Source: Aplectana chamaeleonis (Eukaryota; Nematoda; Chromadorea; Rhabditida; Cosmocercidae). Taken from it: DNA of 64,000 nucleotides. Each line of letters begins with the position of its first letter. Position 1 is the first letter of the stretch. The translations under genes and the position numbers were made by a program. The stretch lies in assembly GCA_029168955.1 (NCBI GenBank), contig JAPDOI010000152.1, positions 744,001 to 808,000 of the forward strand. The letters are read 5' to 3'. The notes beneath the pieces were generated by a model. The model was not told where the DNA came from and made no database searches. It worked only from the letters and a program-made list of their open reading frames with translations. This document shows positions 44,500 to 55,266 of the stretch, one piece after another.

Positions 44500-46643
44500 G
44501 GCTATAGAAATCTCACTTCTTTTGAATTAGTAAAGAAGATGGAAAAAGTCCATTTTTATTTCTATTCGATTTGAACGAGAATTCAGAAGATTTTTCCGAT
44601 TCGCTGAATAGAAACTCTAATTTTCTTGATTTTTCCGATTAAATAATGAGTAGTTTGTAAATTCTAGAAGTTACTTCTTTTCTTATGAGATACTTTGAGT
44701 CCTGTGCTGTTGGTGGGCCGTTGTGGTGACCTGACGCGTCCAACTGGAGGTGCGAAGTCAGCGATTAGCAGGGCGACGACATATCGATGCCAGAGGAACG
44801 AATCAGGGCATATTCAGAGGAGTCAGGATATTTGCCATAACCTACACATTCGTATCTCTATACTACCGTGAAAAAATCCTGTCAGTATTGACGAGTTCAC
44901 GATTATTCAAATTTCGCTTCCAGTCTGAACTTAGGTCATTTTCAGTTCACAGCTACCCTCGAAGAATGACATTTCGCACAAAATTTGGCACAAGAACTTT
45001 TTCTATGTATCTGAATATTGTTTGGGCGTTTTTGTGGGCGAGCACGAATTTCGTCGATTTAATTTTAATGACACGCGTCTGTCTCCGGGGAGCCCAGATC
45101 GGGCCCAGAGCTCCGAATTCCACCGACGAAAAAATCGAGATTCTTCGCATCCACGTTTAAGATTCTATTCTACGACTATTAAGAGACTTAGCTCATTGGT
45201 GTTCTATGTGCAACCTTTCCGCTTCAATATCACGATATGAAACTTTTTTGAATCAGTATACTCTGAGGCAAAGAATTATTAGCGTGAGGAGCTGGGTTCG
45301 GCTCCTATTTTTTCTTATCACCACCTAATGATTCTCGTCCATAATGTGAGGTTCAATAGCAACCCTTCTTTTCTTTCGTATGTGACAAGAGCATTGGTTG
45401 AACTTGAACGGAGAATGTTTGACGTTGGTGTAAATGTTGAACTTTTGATATAATATTATTTTGCAAAACCGAAGTTTAATCATTTTCTGTAAAAATCTTC
45501 CATGGATTTCAGAAACTTTCACTGACACGCGGAAAAACACCTGCTGCAGTGCCACGGCCCCTTTCCTCATATAAATCCACATACGGCCAAATATAAAAAA
45601 AAACGCCACTAATGTGAGCGTGGAGCACTTTTTGAAAAAACCTTTCTCACCCATTCCTTGATAAATCAGCCTCAAACTAACTCATAGCGTGTAAATATGA
45701 GCTCTCATCCGAGATCAGGGGTATAATCGCTGCACTGCTCATCAATTATTTTAAATAGGTGCTGAATACCAAAGAATAAAAAACAAGAAAGACGAATTTT
45801 TCAAAAAAAATTCAAATTTTCTCGTTTTCGTGTTTCTCCTATTCTGATATTTTTTATTAATGCCCACATGAAGTTTCACATAATTAACTCTTCCGAAAAT
45901 CTACTTTAAAGGAGTTATACAGTCGAGGACCTCATAAAATTTAATTGCGTCCCGCAGAACAATGTTGAGTCAATGATAATTTGGAAATCAGAAACCGAAA
46001 ATGAGCAAATAACTCACTAGTGGTGTCACATACATGTCTTGACAGTAAGCATTCATCACCATAAAGGAATACTTTTGTTGGGGGTTTTGATAGACACTTG
46101 ATTCCCAAAAAAAACACCAAATTTCAGATTTTTTCCGAAAATGCCCGATCGACAAGAAAATTCTTTGGTAGTTTCGAGATTACGTACACAAATTATTTGA
46201 ATCGACATTATAACATTTCAACTACCACAGGCCTGTCTGTAATCAAAATTAATCTCAATCAACCAGCGCAGTGCTCAATTGCAACTCTCGTCTCGAGTAT
46301 TTTTCTTCTCAGCTCGGTGTTTTTTAAGAAAATATTTTATTTTTGTAGTACCGAATATTCTGCACCACTTACTATTATATCTGACGATATAATGTTGTTT
46401 TAGAAATGTTTATGAGCATCTGAAGACTCGCCATTCTTCCAGTTCAATTTTTCGGAAAATTTCGAACAAGTCGAAATTTCTCCAAACTTCTTTAGTGGAA
46501 TTGTAGGGCTGCTTCAAGTATGCCACAAAAACATAATCAGCCGAGTAAGTCGTTTAACGCGTTAAACAGTTCCTAAGTTGGGCACCGCGCAAAATCGGCG
46601 GCGGCCGTCGCCCGCCGCCGCCTTTTTACCCTTGGCAGCCGAC

Positions 46644-46744
46644 CATACTGTACTGTTGGATCCTAGGTCAGCTGGCGCGATTATGTAGCCTGGGCAATTA
46701 TCAATTCCTTTCATTGCAGCCTCTTCAAGTTCACAACTATAGTC
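46644..46744 (-). CDS. CAP-domain gene, exon 3
   Basis: Acceptor TTTTTTTTGCAG, then DYSCELEEAAMKGIDNC, the CAP helix (xYxCxLExxA......C), and PADLGSNSTV ending in TG of a split cysteine codon. The donor GTCGGC is the first bases of the giant palindrome, at the element border. Phase 0 start matches exon 2; phase 2 end matches exon 4. 101 nt. Confidence 0.75.
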
Positions 46745-46947
46745 CTGCAAAAAAAAGACTTTTAACATCAACATTTTCGTATTCTACTATGTTGAGAGTC
46801 AACCCTATAGCCTGCTTGATTCTCTGTTGCTGGTGACATTCTCTGATTTGGAATAAGCAAGTATCGCTTTCAAATAATTTAGCGAGGTTCATTCGAGATA
46901 TAGTCTACAGCAATGGAAGAAGGACGTGGTGCGGTCGCGCACTCTTT

Positions 46948-47443
46948 TTAAAGGCAGTGTTCACGATAAAAATCGTTTTTTTTTGCTTTCCCACCAATCT
47001 TGAAGACAGTCCCATGCTGATTCCAATGATGTTTTTGGAATCGTACAAAACCTTCTAGGAACGGAGTTATAGTTCCTCAAAAATTGAGCTAGCGAAGCAT
47101 GGTGGACGAGTTGTCCGAGGCTTGTAACTTCCGTCTTTTGCAGCCGTTGTATGCGAGCTGACCTGAGTAAAGAGAGAAGCTGGGAATAAAGGGAAGAACG
47201 GGGCTATTGATCGGAAACCATCGCTCATCTCAAAATCTCGAGCATTCATTTGCTCACGTCGGTGGGCGTGGAAAGTGCATCTGGGGTGTGACGAGCTGGC
47301 GGGTGTCCAACTTTGGGGCCGTAAGGGACCGTTCCGAGCTCATCTTTCTTAGTTTTTTCAACGTTAGGGTTGCGCTAGGCCCCGCAGCTGCCGATCTCCA
47401 CCAAAAAATCAGACATGGCTTTTATCGTGAACACTGCCTTTAA
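46948..47443 (+). mobile_element. TTAA-family element I
   Basis: TTAA borders (46948-46951, 47440-47443), ends AGGCAGTGTTCACGAT and ATCGTGAACACTGCCT. The interior matches 14750-15000 and 3190-3310 (GCTGATT..AATGATGT, GACGAGTTGTCCGAGGCTTG, ATTGATCGGAAACCAT). In CAP intron 2. Confidence 0.85.
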
Positions 47444-47870
47444 CCAGAAACGTGGAAAAAACGGCTAAGAACGAGCACGGACGAGCCCTATACGGCCCTA
47501 ATTTGAGTGATCCGCTCACGCAACGCCCACTCCCTCCACGGCTACCGATAAAGTTTCAAAACTCAAAATTTCAGTTTGAGAAGGTAATGGATCATCAAAT
47601 GGGGTAAGTTTAATTAAGCGGAGTGAACTATAGCCCCCTGAATGTATCCTGTTTCCCTAAAATGGGGTTTCCAGTTATTTACGGATCAGAGGCGGTTGAA
47701 AGGATAGGGCGTTGCGTGCGCGGAACACTCAAGTTTAGAGCCGTATATGGCTCTTCTCTGCTTGCTCCTAGCCGTTTTTCAACAATACTGGTGAAGTTGG
47801 ACTCGAACCTCTCGATTTTCGGTGAAAACTCGGAGACAGATTTTATCGTGGACACTGCCTTCAAAGGCAG
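47440..47870. mobile_element. TTAA-family foldback D
   Basis: Right end ATCGTGGACACTGCCT. 47455-47540 (AACGGCTAAGAACGAGC, CGCAACGCCC) is inverted at 47680-47790. The left end lacks about 95 bp that its right arm would predict; it abuts element I. Confidence 0.6.
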
Positions 47871-48258
47871 TGGTCGCGATAAAAAAATGCTTGACTTCTT
47901 TTCCTCTTCAAACCCTTTTCTGGGTTTAGAGTAGTAGGACCTATGAGAGAAAATCGCGAAAAAACGCTATTTCGAGCCGAATGTGAAGCTTGAACTTTCT
48001 TGAATGAGGAATGAATGAATTTCGTGAGTGAGCCCACTCCACATCATCGGCAGCAATGATCTCTGATATCGAGAACATCAGCTGGCTTGAAATTGAATTT
48101 CAATGAATGAACATTATTCTTCGGACCCGTCTAGTCAATAACATCAACTGAAGTGCCTGCTTTCAGTGGTCAAATCTTTTCACTACGTAAATTTGCACTT
48201 ATCTCTTACTCTGAATTTCGATGATTTTGGACTGTTCGGCATGAGGCTGCTATCTGTC
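47870..48258 (+). mobile_element. TTAA-family MITE, A-type, 3'-truncated
   Basis: Starts AAAGGCAGTGGTCGCGAT immediately after element D and matches the first about 390 bp of 18142-18698, then stops at TGCTATCT. Third abutting TTAA element in a row. 48259-48833 is intron sequence with no gene. Confidence 0.75.
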
Positions 48259-48833
48259 GGTGGCCGCCGCGCCCCCCACATGCAGCAACTTTGCGAGTTA
48301 TTCGCGATGTTGTGTATTCTTAGTGCAACTTACATGATATTTCAATAGAAATCTGGCCAAGTTGCCCGTAACATCGCTTCAAGTTACTTGTGAACTTAGA
48401 GTAAGTTGCGTGAAGCCATCATACAACTTGCGTTAAAGTCTTAGGTAACTTGTTCAGGAATTCCTGAGTAGGGCTTCTGGGAAATAGAGCTTTGTCGGCC
48501 ACCTCCATCGACGTAACCGGCTTTAGTGATTCCATATCGCTTCAGAAAGCCTCACACGCTGGCTGGCATCTTGTTTTGGCTTGTGGTACATTCAGAGAGT
48601 TACCCATTTCAGAAGATGTGAATAACACTCAACAGACATAAAAAGATAGATTTTCTTAAACATGCTGATAACCCTGTGTTTGCGATCAGAACAAGCTTCA
48701 CATGACAAGGAGCTGATTTGTGGCGGAAGCGAGCATCTCTGCGCGGGAGCAACTTTGCGGCATTGCCTCCACTGCTAGATGCTACAATTTCATCACCCTT
48801 ATGACTTTTTTTCGATCAAATTAAGAGATTCAC

Positions 48834-49010
48834 CATTTCATAGATTTCAATGATCTTTGGTATTGCGTTTCCAAATTGATCCGTCACTTTTCCCATAGCA
48901 ACCTCCGTGCGAAGGTTGTTGTGAAATTTTAGAACGTATTCTCGCTGTGCGTCCGTGATCACCCTTGAGATGCATCCGAATTTTGACGTTGAATTGCACA
49001 AGCATATCAC
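48834..49010 (-). CDS. CAP-domain gene, exon 2
   Basis: 177 nt (59 codons). After VICLCNSTSKFGC it reads VITDAQREYVLKFHNNLRTE, the first CAP helix with the FHNxxR signature, then FGNAIPK. The donor ATG/GTGAAT gives ..IYEM joined to DYSCELE of exon 3, matching the family's 'MxYDCxLE'. The acceptor CTAAAG is weak; a nearby alternative cannot be excluded. Cys residues before the helix are usual in this family. Confidence 0.8.
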
Positions 49011-49065
49011 CTTTAGAAAGATGTGTTTTCGAACAGAGAGTTGCAAAAAGCAAAAAGTTACTCAC

Positions 49066-49107
49066 CACTAGTAAGAGCATTAGTCTCAGAGCATAAATAT
49101 TCGACAT
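49066..49107 (-). CDS. CAP-domain gene, exon 1 (signal peptide)
   Basis: MSNIYALRLMLLLV, a hydrophobic signal-peptide start, followed by GTGAGT donor and a 55-nt intron. The start codon is the first ATG and overlaps the target duplication of the RTE insertion (49106-49110). Exons 1-4 sum to 447 nt, an exact codon multiple with no stop. Product would be a secreted CAP/ASP-like protein of unknown role; in hookworms such proteins are abundant excretory-secretory products (family knowledge). Confidence 0.65.
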
Positions 49108-49110
49108 GTC

Positions 49111-50229
49111 ACATGCACGACTACTGCTCGAGAAACACCGCGAGAAACAGAAGCCGCTCCATCTAGCTTTTCTTGATTTAGAGAAAGCGTTTGACCGAGT
49201 TCCGCATGAAGTAATCTGGTTTGCATTACGGCTGCACGGTGTCCCAGAGGAGCTCATAGACTGGGTCAAGGTTCCCTACACTGATCCAAGAAGTCGGGTC
49301 CAAGCTGTTGCTGGAGCTTCGGCCTAATTCCTTATCTCTGTTGGCGTGCACCAGGGGTCTGCTTTGTCTCCACTTCTATTTATCATCGTGATGGATACTC
49401 TCATAAGAGACCTGCAGAGACCAGCGCCATGGACGCTTTTGTATGCGGATGATGTGATGCTCGCAGCTGAAGATAAATTGGATCTCGAGCGACAGGTGCA
49501 AAACTGGAGTGATCGATTGACTCAATTCGGGCTTCGCCTCAACGTTAAGAAGACTGAGTATCTGACTACGGATAGAAGTGAGCGTGCCTCCATCAAGATT
49601 GATGGTATCGAGCTCCCTCGCGCTAACGTCTTCAAGTACCTTGGTTCGATGATTAGATCTGACTGCAGTCTAGATAGTGAGGTCAACACTAGGGTGAGCG
49701 CTGCGTGGTTGAAATCGCGGCCAGCGACAGGAGTGCAATACGACAGGAAGATGCCCGATCGCCTAAAGTCGAAGGTTTACCGAACTGTGGTGCGGCCTGT
49801 TGCGCTGTATGCAGCAGAGTGCTGTCCTGCTACCAAGGAAGCAGAGCGAAGGCTTGGTGTAATGGAGACGAAAATGCTACGTTGGACAGCGGGTGTCACC
49901 CGCTTGGACCACGTCACGAACGACGACATCCGGAAGCGTTTTGGTGTTGCTCCGATAGCCGAGAAGCTGCGTGAATCTCGATTGCGATGGTATGGGCACG
50001 TTCTTCGAGCTGGAAGTGATACCGTATGCAAGACTGGGCTTAACCTTGACGTGCCTGGAAGGAGACCCAAAGGACGGCCAAGGCAGCGGTGGCTTGACAC
50101 GCTGCACACCGATTTGAGAATAGCCGGCGTGCACCCTGATCAGGCTCATGACAGGGAAAAATGGCGCCAGCGCATAAGAAAAGCGGACCCCGCATTGGAG
50201 CGGGACAAACGCTAAAGAAGAAGAAGAAG
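49111..50229 (+). mobile_element. RTE-type LINE, 5'-truncated, with 5-bp target duplication
   Basis: Encodes the C-terminal half of an RTE-type polyprotein: FLDLEKAFDRVPHE, then HQGSALSPLLF, then LLYADDVMLA (catalytic YADD), then KYLGSMI and the RTE C-terminal region (RWYGHVLR). One in-frame stop (TAA at 49325-49327) splits an otherwise open frame. Ends with TAA then (AAG)n. Flanked by ATGTC at 49106-49110 and 50230-50234. Low decay implies a fairly recent insertion. It lies opposite to and directly upstream of the CAP gene. Confidence 0.9.
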
Positions 50230-50234
50230 ATGTC

Positions 50235-51423
50235 GATTGCCTTTTTCTCCTATGCCATTGAGACTCCTTTTACACACATACTGACACAATGACGGCGTGA
50301 CATTCCCGTGGCGGAGTTCGAAAAAGTAACACAACAGGAGGGACGAGTAGGCAGAACTCAGAATAGTCGGCCACAACGCGGGCCAAATCACTGGATGATT
50401 CAGTATCAGATAGCCCTGAGATGAAGGACGACCACCAGTGGTTCCATGAGACTCAGAATTACCTTGCATTTTTTCACCCTCTCCTCGCTAGATTTTAGCG
50501 CTTTCTCCTTTCATAAGTTGTGCCCATCATTTGCAAATTTCGAGGCTTTCCGAACGACTAGTTACATGCTCCACCTGTTCCAGCTATCATGTGCACTTTT
50601 CGTAAGCTGCTGACCCACAACTATCCCTCCCAACTGATATCCTCTGCTTTAAATAGCTTATGCAAGCAGGTAATATGTATCGTCGATCACTGATTGAGAG
50701 ATCGCCGCGTCGAACACATGTGGCGCGCTAGCAACGTCAATACGCCGCGTGAATGCCTTCGTCCAGAACGGCGCCCCGACTGTATTTCTCCACGACTTGC
50801 GCTGACCGTGATAGGTTTGTAAGACATCAGAGCACTCAGGAGCTTGGATTTACGTATAGAGCTGTGACTTTGAGACTTGCACTGCCTTCCTGCACAGGTC
50901 GCGAGCGTCTCGCAATCGTGCGCCAACGATCAGCTTCAGTTTGCGTATTCGCACGAACTCGCAAGGAATAAGAAGCTGCTTTTACATGATACAAAATGCA
51001 ATCTCTGCCTACCATCGTATCTGATTTTCTTCTAATCGATAGAAAGGCAGGATAACAACACGAAGGATATCGCTGGCATTGAATGTGAAGATGTGATTAT
51101 TAACTACAAAAACCAGGACCTGTGACCGATATACATGAACAAAGGCAACAGCCAGAGCCAAGTGCAATAACTGAGACCCAAATTAGAACTAACCGATGTG
51201 GGCATACAGTGCCTTTCATAACTATAGCAACACCTTTCGAAACGCCAGTGCAGAGTCCCGCATACTCAGACAAACCATCGTCCGGACAGCGACCGAGAGG
51301 GGCGAACTGGCACCGCGGTCCCTGTTCGGTTGAAATATCAGCCTCGGCCGCTCTCCGGTCGCTCTCAGGGCGGAATCGGTGGCATCTCCAGAGATAGGGA
51401 GACGCTGGATTGGTTGTTCTCTG
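50235..51423. other. Former upstream region of the CAP gene; no gene seen
   Basis: Before the RTE insertion 50235 onward would have been the immediate 5' flank of the CAP start codon. No TATA box or other exon is convincing. Frames of 70-115 residues overlap on both strands without domains. 51240-51420 is related in inverse orientation to 54100-54290 (TCAGACAAACCATCGT, AGCGACC, CCGCTCTCCGG). Confidence 0.45.
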
Positions 51424-53254
51424 ACAAGGGACCACTTTGAACATAAAATGGAGTTTTGAAAAACGGTCATTTGAGGGTTGTAGAAGAGTTAAAAAGAAAC
51501 AATTTGAGATTTTAAAATTTCACTCAGTCTTCACGGATAGATCAAAAACGATCAAAAAAGGAAAGAAACCAGAACATTGGATCGGGAGGACGTAGCACAA
51601 ATGTGAGCTATACAGCGGCCTTGAAATCATCTGAAAAGGTTCTCGTAGAAGTTTTAAGATGAAATCTAGCTAGGTTCTCGAGTTATGACTTGTTCATTGA
51701 TCCCCTGAACAATGCTCGTTGCATTCAAACCACCGATCACTGCAATGTGATAGTCGGGGTCAGCTATCAGCACACCGTGGCTCAGTCGGTTAGGCGTTGG
51801 ATTACGAAGCAATTGAAAGATGGTTCGAATACTGTGGGATCATTACTGCATTGTGGCTGGTAGTATTGACATTTCTATGTATTCACCTTACTTGTTTTGA
51901 GTTTTAACAGTGTCTCTTGTTTTTTATACCTCTTTTCTTATGTCGCAGAGGTAACGATATAAACGGAGACCGGTTCACATCAATGTTAGAAACTATAGAA
52001 ATTCCGAGGTTTCGACAATTGCTAGAATATCAAGAATACCCTTACCCTTCTCCCCCACATATGTTACAGAAAAATCGTCCTTAATTGGGGGAAACACTTT
52101 AGGGGACTTATTTTGATATATGACGCTGGAAAAAAGTTCGGACAAAATGAAACTTCGTGGACTTGTTCCTTGATCAATGACCAATCTTTTTTCCAACAGA
52201 AATAATTATTGTAAACAGAAGTAGGTTTACCTGAACTACAAAATCCATTGAAGCAACCTAATACTTAAGCGCATGGCTCGAAGACTCAAGAAAAGCGTTT
52301 CGTTATCAATTCCAAAATTTTCAGTAGAACAGAACCTTTTAAAAACGCACTTTACAAGAAGACTACTTTTAGTCAGCCTGGCCATTCTGGATTAAATGTA
52401 GTTTTCTGGATCCATTTTGGACGTAGAATCTGAGTATGCTCTTCGCAGCTTTTCAAAAAAAAAAAGAAACCACCCTGGTGAAAGTTACAGGCCTTTTTCC
52501 AAGCCTAGCGGCAAGGCAAGGGTACCACCCACCCATCAGGGAATTTTTGGGTGATTTGGGAAAAATCTTCGGATTCGGCTCAAAACTTGTATGTAGGGGT
52601 AATCTAGGGTGCTGAACACGAATTTAGAGATCGTTTGCCAAAATTCTGAGGCTTACTGTAGATTACGGTAGTTGTCATGACATAGAGAGCCTAAACCTAC
52701 CTTAATAATTTGAAAATTGACCAGTGAACATCAAATTCGTATTCAGCAGCCCGAATAACCCCCGTTCAGAAATTTTGAGTCAAATCTGAGACTTTGACCC
52801 AACTACCGTATACGCACCGCAGTCTACCGTAATCTGTCGAAAATCGATAAACTGACCTCAGATTCGTCATGAGTACTTCAAATAACCTCCGAGAGCAGAG
52901 TTTGGGTCATAAATTTTTTTTCGACTTTTGGAGGCCCGCGAGGTAAGAAGCTCAAAACCATTTTTGGGGGTTCAGAGATCGAAAATTTTTTTTGCCCAAA
53001 CTCCGTCTCAGGGGGTAATTTGGGACGCTGAAGACGAATCTGAGGTCCATTTCCTGTTTTTTAGAGACTTTCGTCAGGTTAGGGTGCATTGAATGGCATT
53101 TTACCTACCGCAACCCATTGTTTTGGTGTTTTTTGATCTACCCGTGAGGACTGAGCGAAATTTTGAAATTTTAAATAGTTTATTCTTACGCCCTCTACAA
53201 CTTTCGAAAGACCGTTTTTCGAAACTCCATTTTATGTTCAAAGCGGTCCTTTGT
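51424..53254. mobile_element. 1.8-kb TIR element with inner TACCGTA element
   Basis: Inverted ends of about 130 bp: ACAAGGGACCACTTTGAACA.. left; the inverse ends at 53254. Inside, 52350-53200 resembles 28573-29481 (TACTTTTAGTCAGCCTGGCC, TTGTATGTAGGGGTAATCTAGG, CTACCGTA). No coding potential except chance frames. Confidence 0.65.
51768..51840 (+). tRNA. tRNA-like sequence (SINE or pseudogene)
   Basis: TGGCTCAGTCGGTTAGGCG is a near-perfect A-box and D-arm; GGTTCGAATAC is a B-box 35 nt later. Acceptor and T stems do not pair well, so it is not a functional tRNA. Lies inside the TIR element 51424-53254. Confidence 0.45.
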
Positions 53255-53261
53255 GAGTGAT

Positions 53262-53700
53262 AATGCGGGGAACCCCAATGAGAGTGCGCCGGACAACAGA
53301 TAAAGTGTATGGGACTCCAGTGGGAGTGCTCCGAACGCCGGATGAAGTATATGGGACCGCAGTGGGAGTGCGCCGGACGCCTGATAAAGTGTATGGGACC
53401 CCAGTGGGAAGTGCGCCGAACGCCGGATAAAGTGTATGGGACTCCAGTGGGAGTGCGCCGGACGCCGGATAAAGTGTATGGACCCCAGTGGGAAGTGCGC
53501 CGGACGCCGGATAAAGTATATGGGACCCCAGTGGGAGTGCGTCGGACGCCCGATAAAGTGTATGGGACCCCAGTGGGAAGTGCGCCGAACGCCGGATAAA
53601 GTGGATGGGACTCCAGTGGGAGTACGCCGGACGCCGAATAAAGTGTTTAGGACCCAGTGGGTGTGCGGCGAGCGCCGGGAAAAGTGTGCAGCTATGAAAA
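53262..53700 (+). repeat. 42-bp tandem array
   Basis: About ten units with TAAAGTGTATGGGAC and GTGGGAGTGCGCCGGACGCC cores (for example TAAAGTG at 53301 and 53385, two units apart). 42 is a multiple of 3, so frames stay open on both strands; these are not taken as genes. 53701-54350 follows with a 79-residue frame (53836-54075) that I cannot assign. Confidence 0.9.
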
Positions 53701-54350
53701 GTCATGGTAGACAGAAAAGACACGTAGACATGAAAACCCATGGTAAAGCGAATGCTCACTTCCTAATGTGTTTATAACAGGCACAGTCGGTATAGTAGGT
53801 GTCTAATCTCACTCGAGTTCTCATTCTGCATTCTGATGGAGGTCCTGAAAGATGACTTTGAGTCCCTCTCCGGAGGCCAGCATATTTTTCGCAGCTGGAG
53901 GATAGGGGGTATCCTCGCGGCCGGGTGGTGGGACGGTTTTCGCCACGGTCCGCAGGGAGGCTGGTTCCTCACCGCGGACCTCGGCGAAGGTTACGCCCTT
54001 GAAGCGGACCGAGGCCGAGCTTCCTCTGCCTTGGAACGCGACATTCACGCACTTTTTGAGAAGAAGCGGAATTAAAAATTAGCTGTTGAGACAATTTCGA
54101 AAATCGCCCAGACAGCGACCTAAGTCCCAAATGCGACTGAATACCGCTCCGAGCGAGACTTCAGACGCCCGGAGAGCGGCTGCTGTTGCCCGAGTAGATG
54201 GCTAATTTTCGCTCGGAGCGGAGATACAGCGTCGCTCGAGTCGGTCCCACTTCGTACGATGATTTGTCTGAGGACCAATTGTTCGTCGTGAGAAGAGTAA
54301 TTGTATCGTGGCTGCGGTATTCGAAGCTTTTAGTTTGCTTTTTTTAAACT

Positions 54351-55266
54351 TTGATGCCGCATTTAGCTCTTCTCATAGTGATCAGGAATAACGTTTTGCG
54401 TGCCGATGGAGCCCCGCAGAAGTATGTTCGGTTAGTCGAGGACATGAAAAGGGAGCCCAGCTGCAGTTCGTACACCTGTTGGAATTACTTCAGCTTTCAA
54501 GGTGAAAACAGGATTAAGGCAAGGAGCTGTAGCAATACCTTTTCTATTCAACATCGCCGTTGATTGCATCATGCCTAGAGTTGCAGAACACTTTCCGGTG
54601 GACGTGTTCCTAACACCATTATGACGCTCCTTTGTGGACCTGGAGTACGCCGAAGACATTGTGTTACTCGCTGAAAACATCACAAAACTTCAAATGATTG
54701 TGAATCTCGTTTCAAAGTGTGCTGCAGCCTATAGACCTCGCCTTCGTCCCGACAAATGCAAACAGATGGTTTTCTCAGATGGCTTCAAGGAGAGTTTTCG
54801 TTGACGGAGATGATTTCCGTTACTTGGGCTGTCTGCTGAGGAATGATGTTATGTATGCAGTGGATGTTCAAAAACCATGAAACGATGTGCAAAAGCTACT
54901 ATCTGCTCTATTAAATTCTCTAACAAAGTGTTTGTAGTCTACCCCCGTCGCGAAGGAAGGTGAATTGCTTGACTATCTATTCGCCATTCGCCCTAACATA
55001 ATGCACGGATCGTAGACATGGGCAGCACCGAAGTCACAGATGGAAATGTTGGAATGCATAAAGAGGAAGCTGTTGAGACTTTTTCTCGGATATGTCTGGC
55101 CGCGAATGTGCAATAACAAAGATCTATACTACGAAGTCGATGCATAGCATCAGCGCTCGATACGAGGGAGGTGCCATCATCTCCCAAAAACATCTCAAGC
55201 GGCAATGAAAGACCGACTTCGACTGTTTGAGCGTATTCTGAGAGGGCCATTAGATCTTATTGTTTG
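54351..55266 (+). pseudogene. Decayed LINE reverse transcriptase
   Basis: Scattered frames keep the palm and later motifs: VIRNNVLRADGAPQKYVRL; FKVKTGLRQGAVAIPFLFN (GxRQG..xPFLFN); LEYAEDIVLLAEN (YADD degraded to YAED); RPDKCKQM; then ECIKRKLLRLFLGY and LRLFERILRGP. Several frameshifts and stops, so it is dead. Distinct from the RTE at 49-50 kb and much older. Confidence 0.75.

Larger units (their letters stand above)
41736..46644. mobile_element. Giant 4.9-kb palindromic element in CAP intron 3
   Basis: Left arm 41736 to about 43885 and right arm about 44505-46644 are inverted copies of about 2.15 kb with few differences. Ends GGTCGGCTGCAAAGGGTAAA and the inverse (..CCCTTGGCAGCCGACC). Next comes a GGCGGCGGCGGGCGGCGGCC tract. 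The spacer holds an ATTCATTCG array and the TTAA MITE 44007-44499. Arm ORFs of 65-136 residues appear twice, once per arm, and match no family I know; they could be chance. No transposase or terminal target duplication is obvious because the flank is itself palindromic. Confidence 0.85.

Noticed and set aside
43356..45160. 91- and 136-residue ORFs starting MRSQRLAGRRH on opposite strands
   Set aside because: They are the two arms of the giant palindrome; no domain recognised and no evidence of coding constraint visible by eye.
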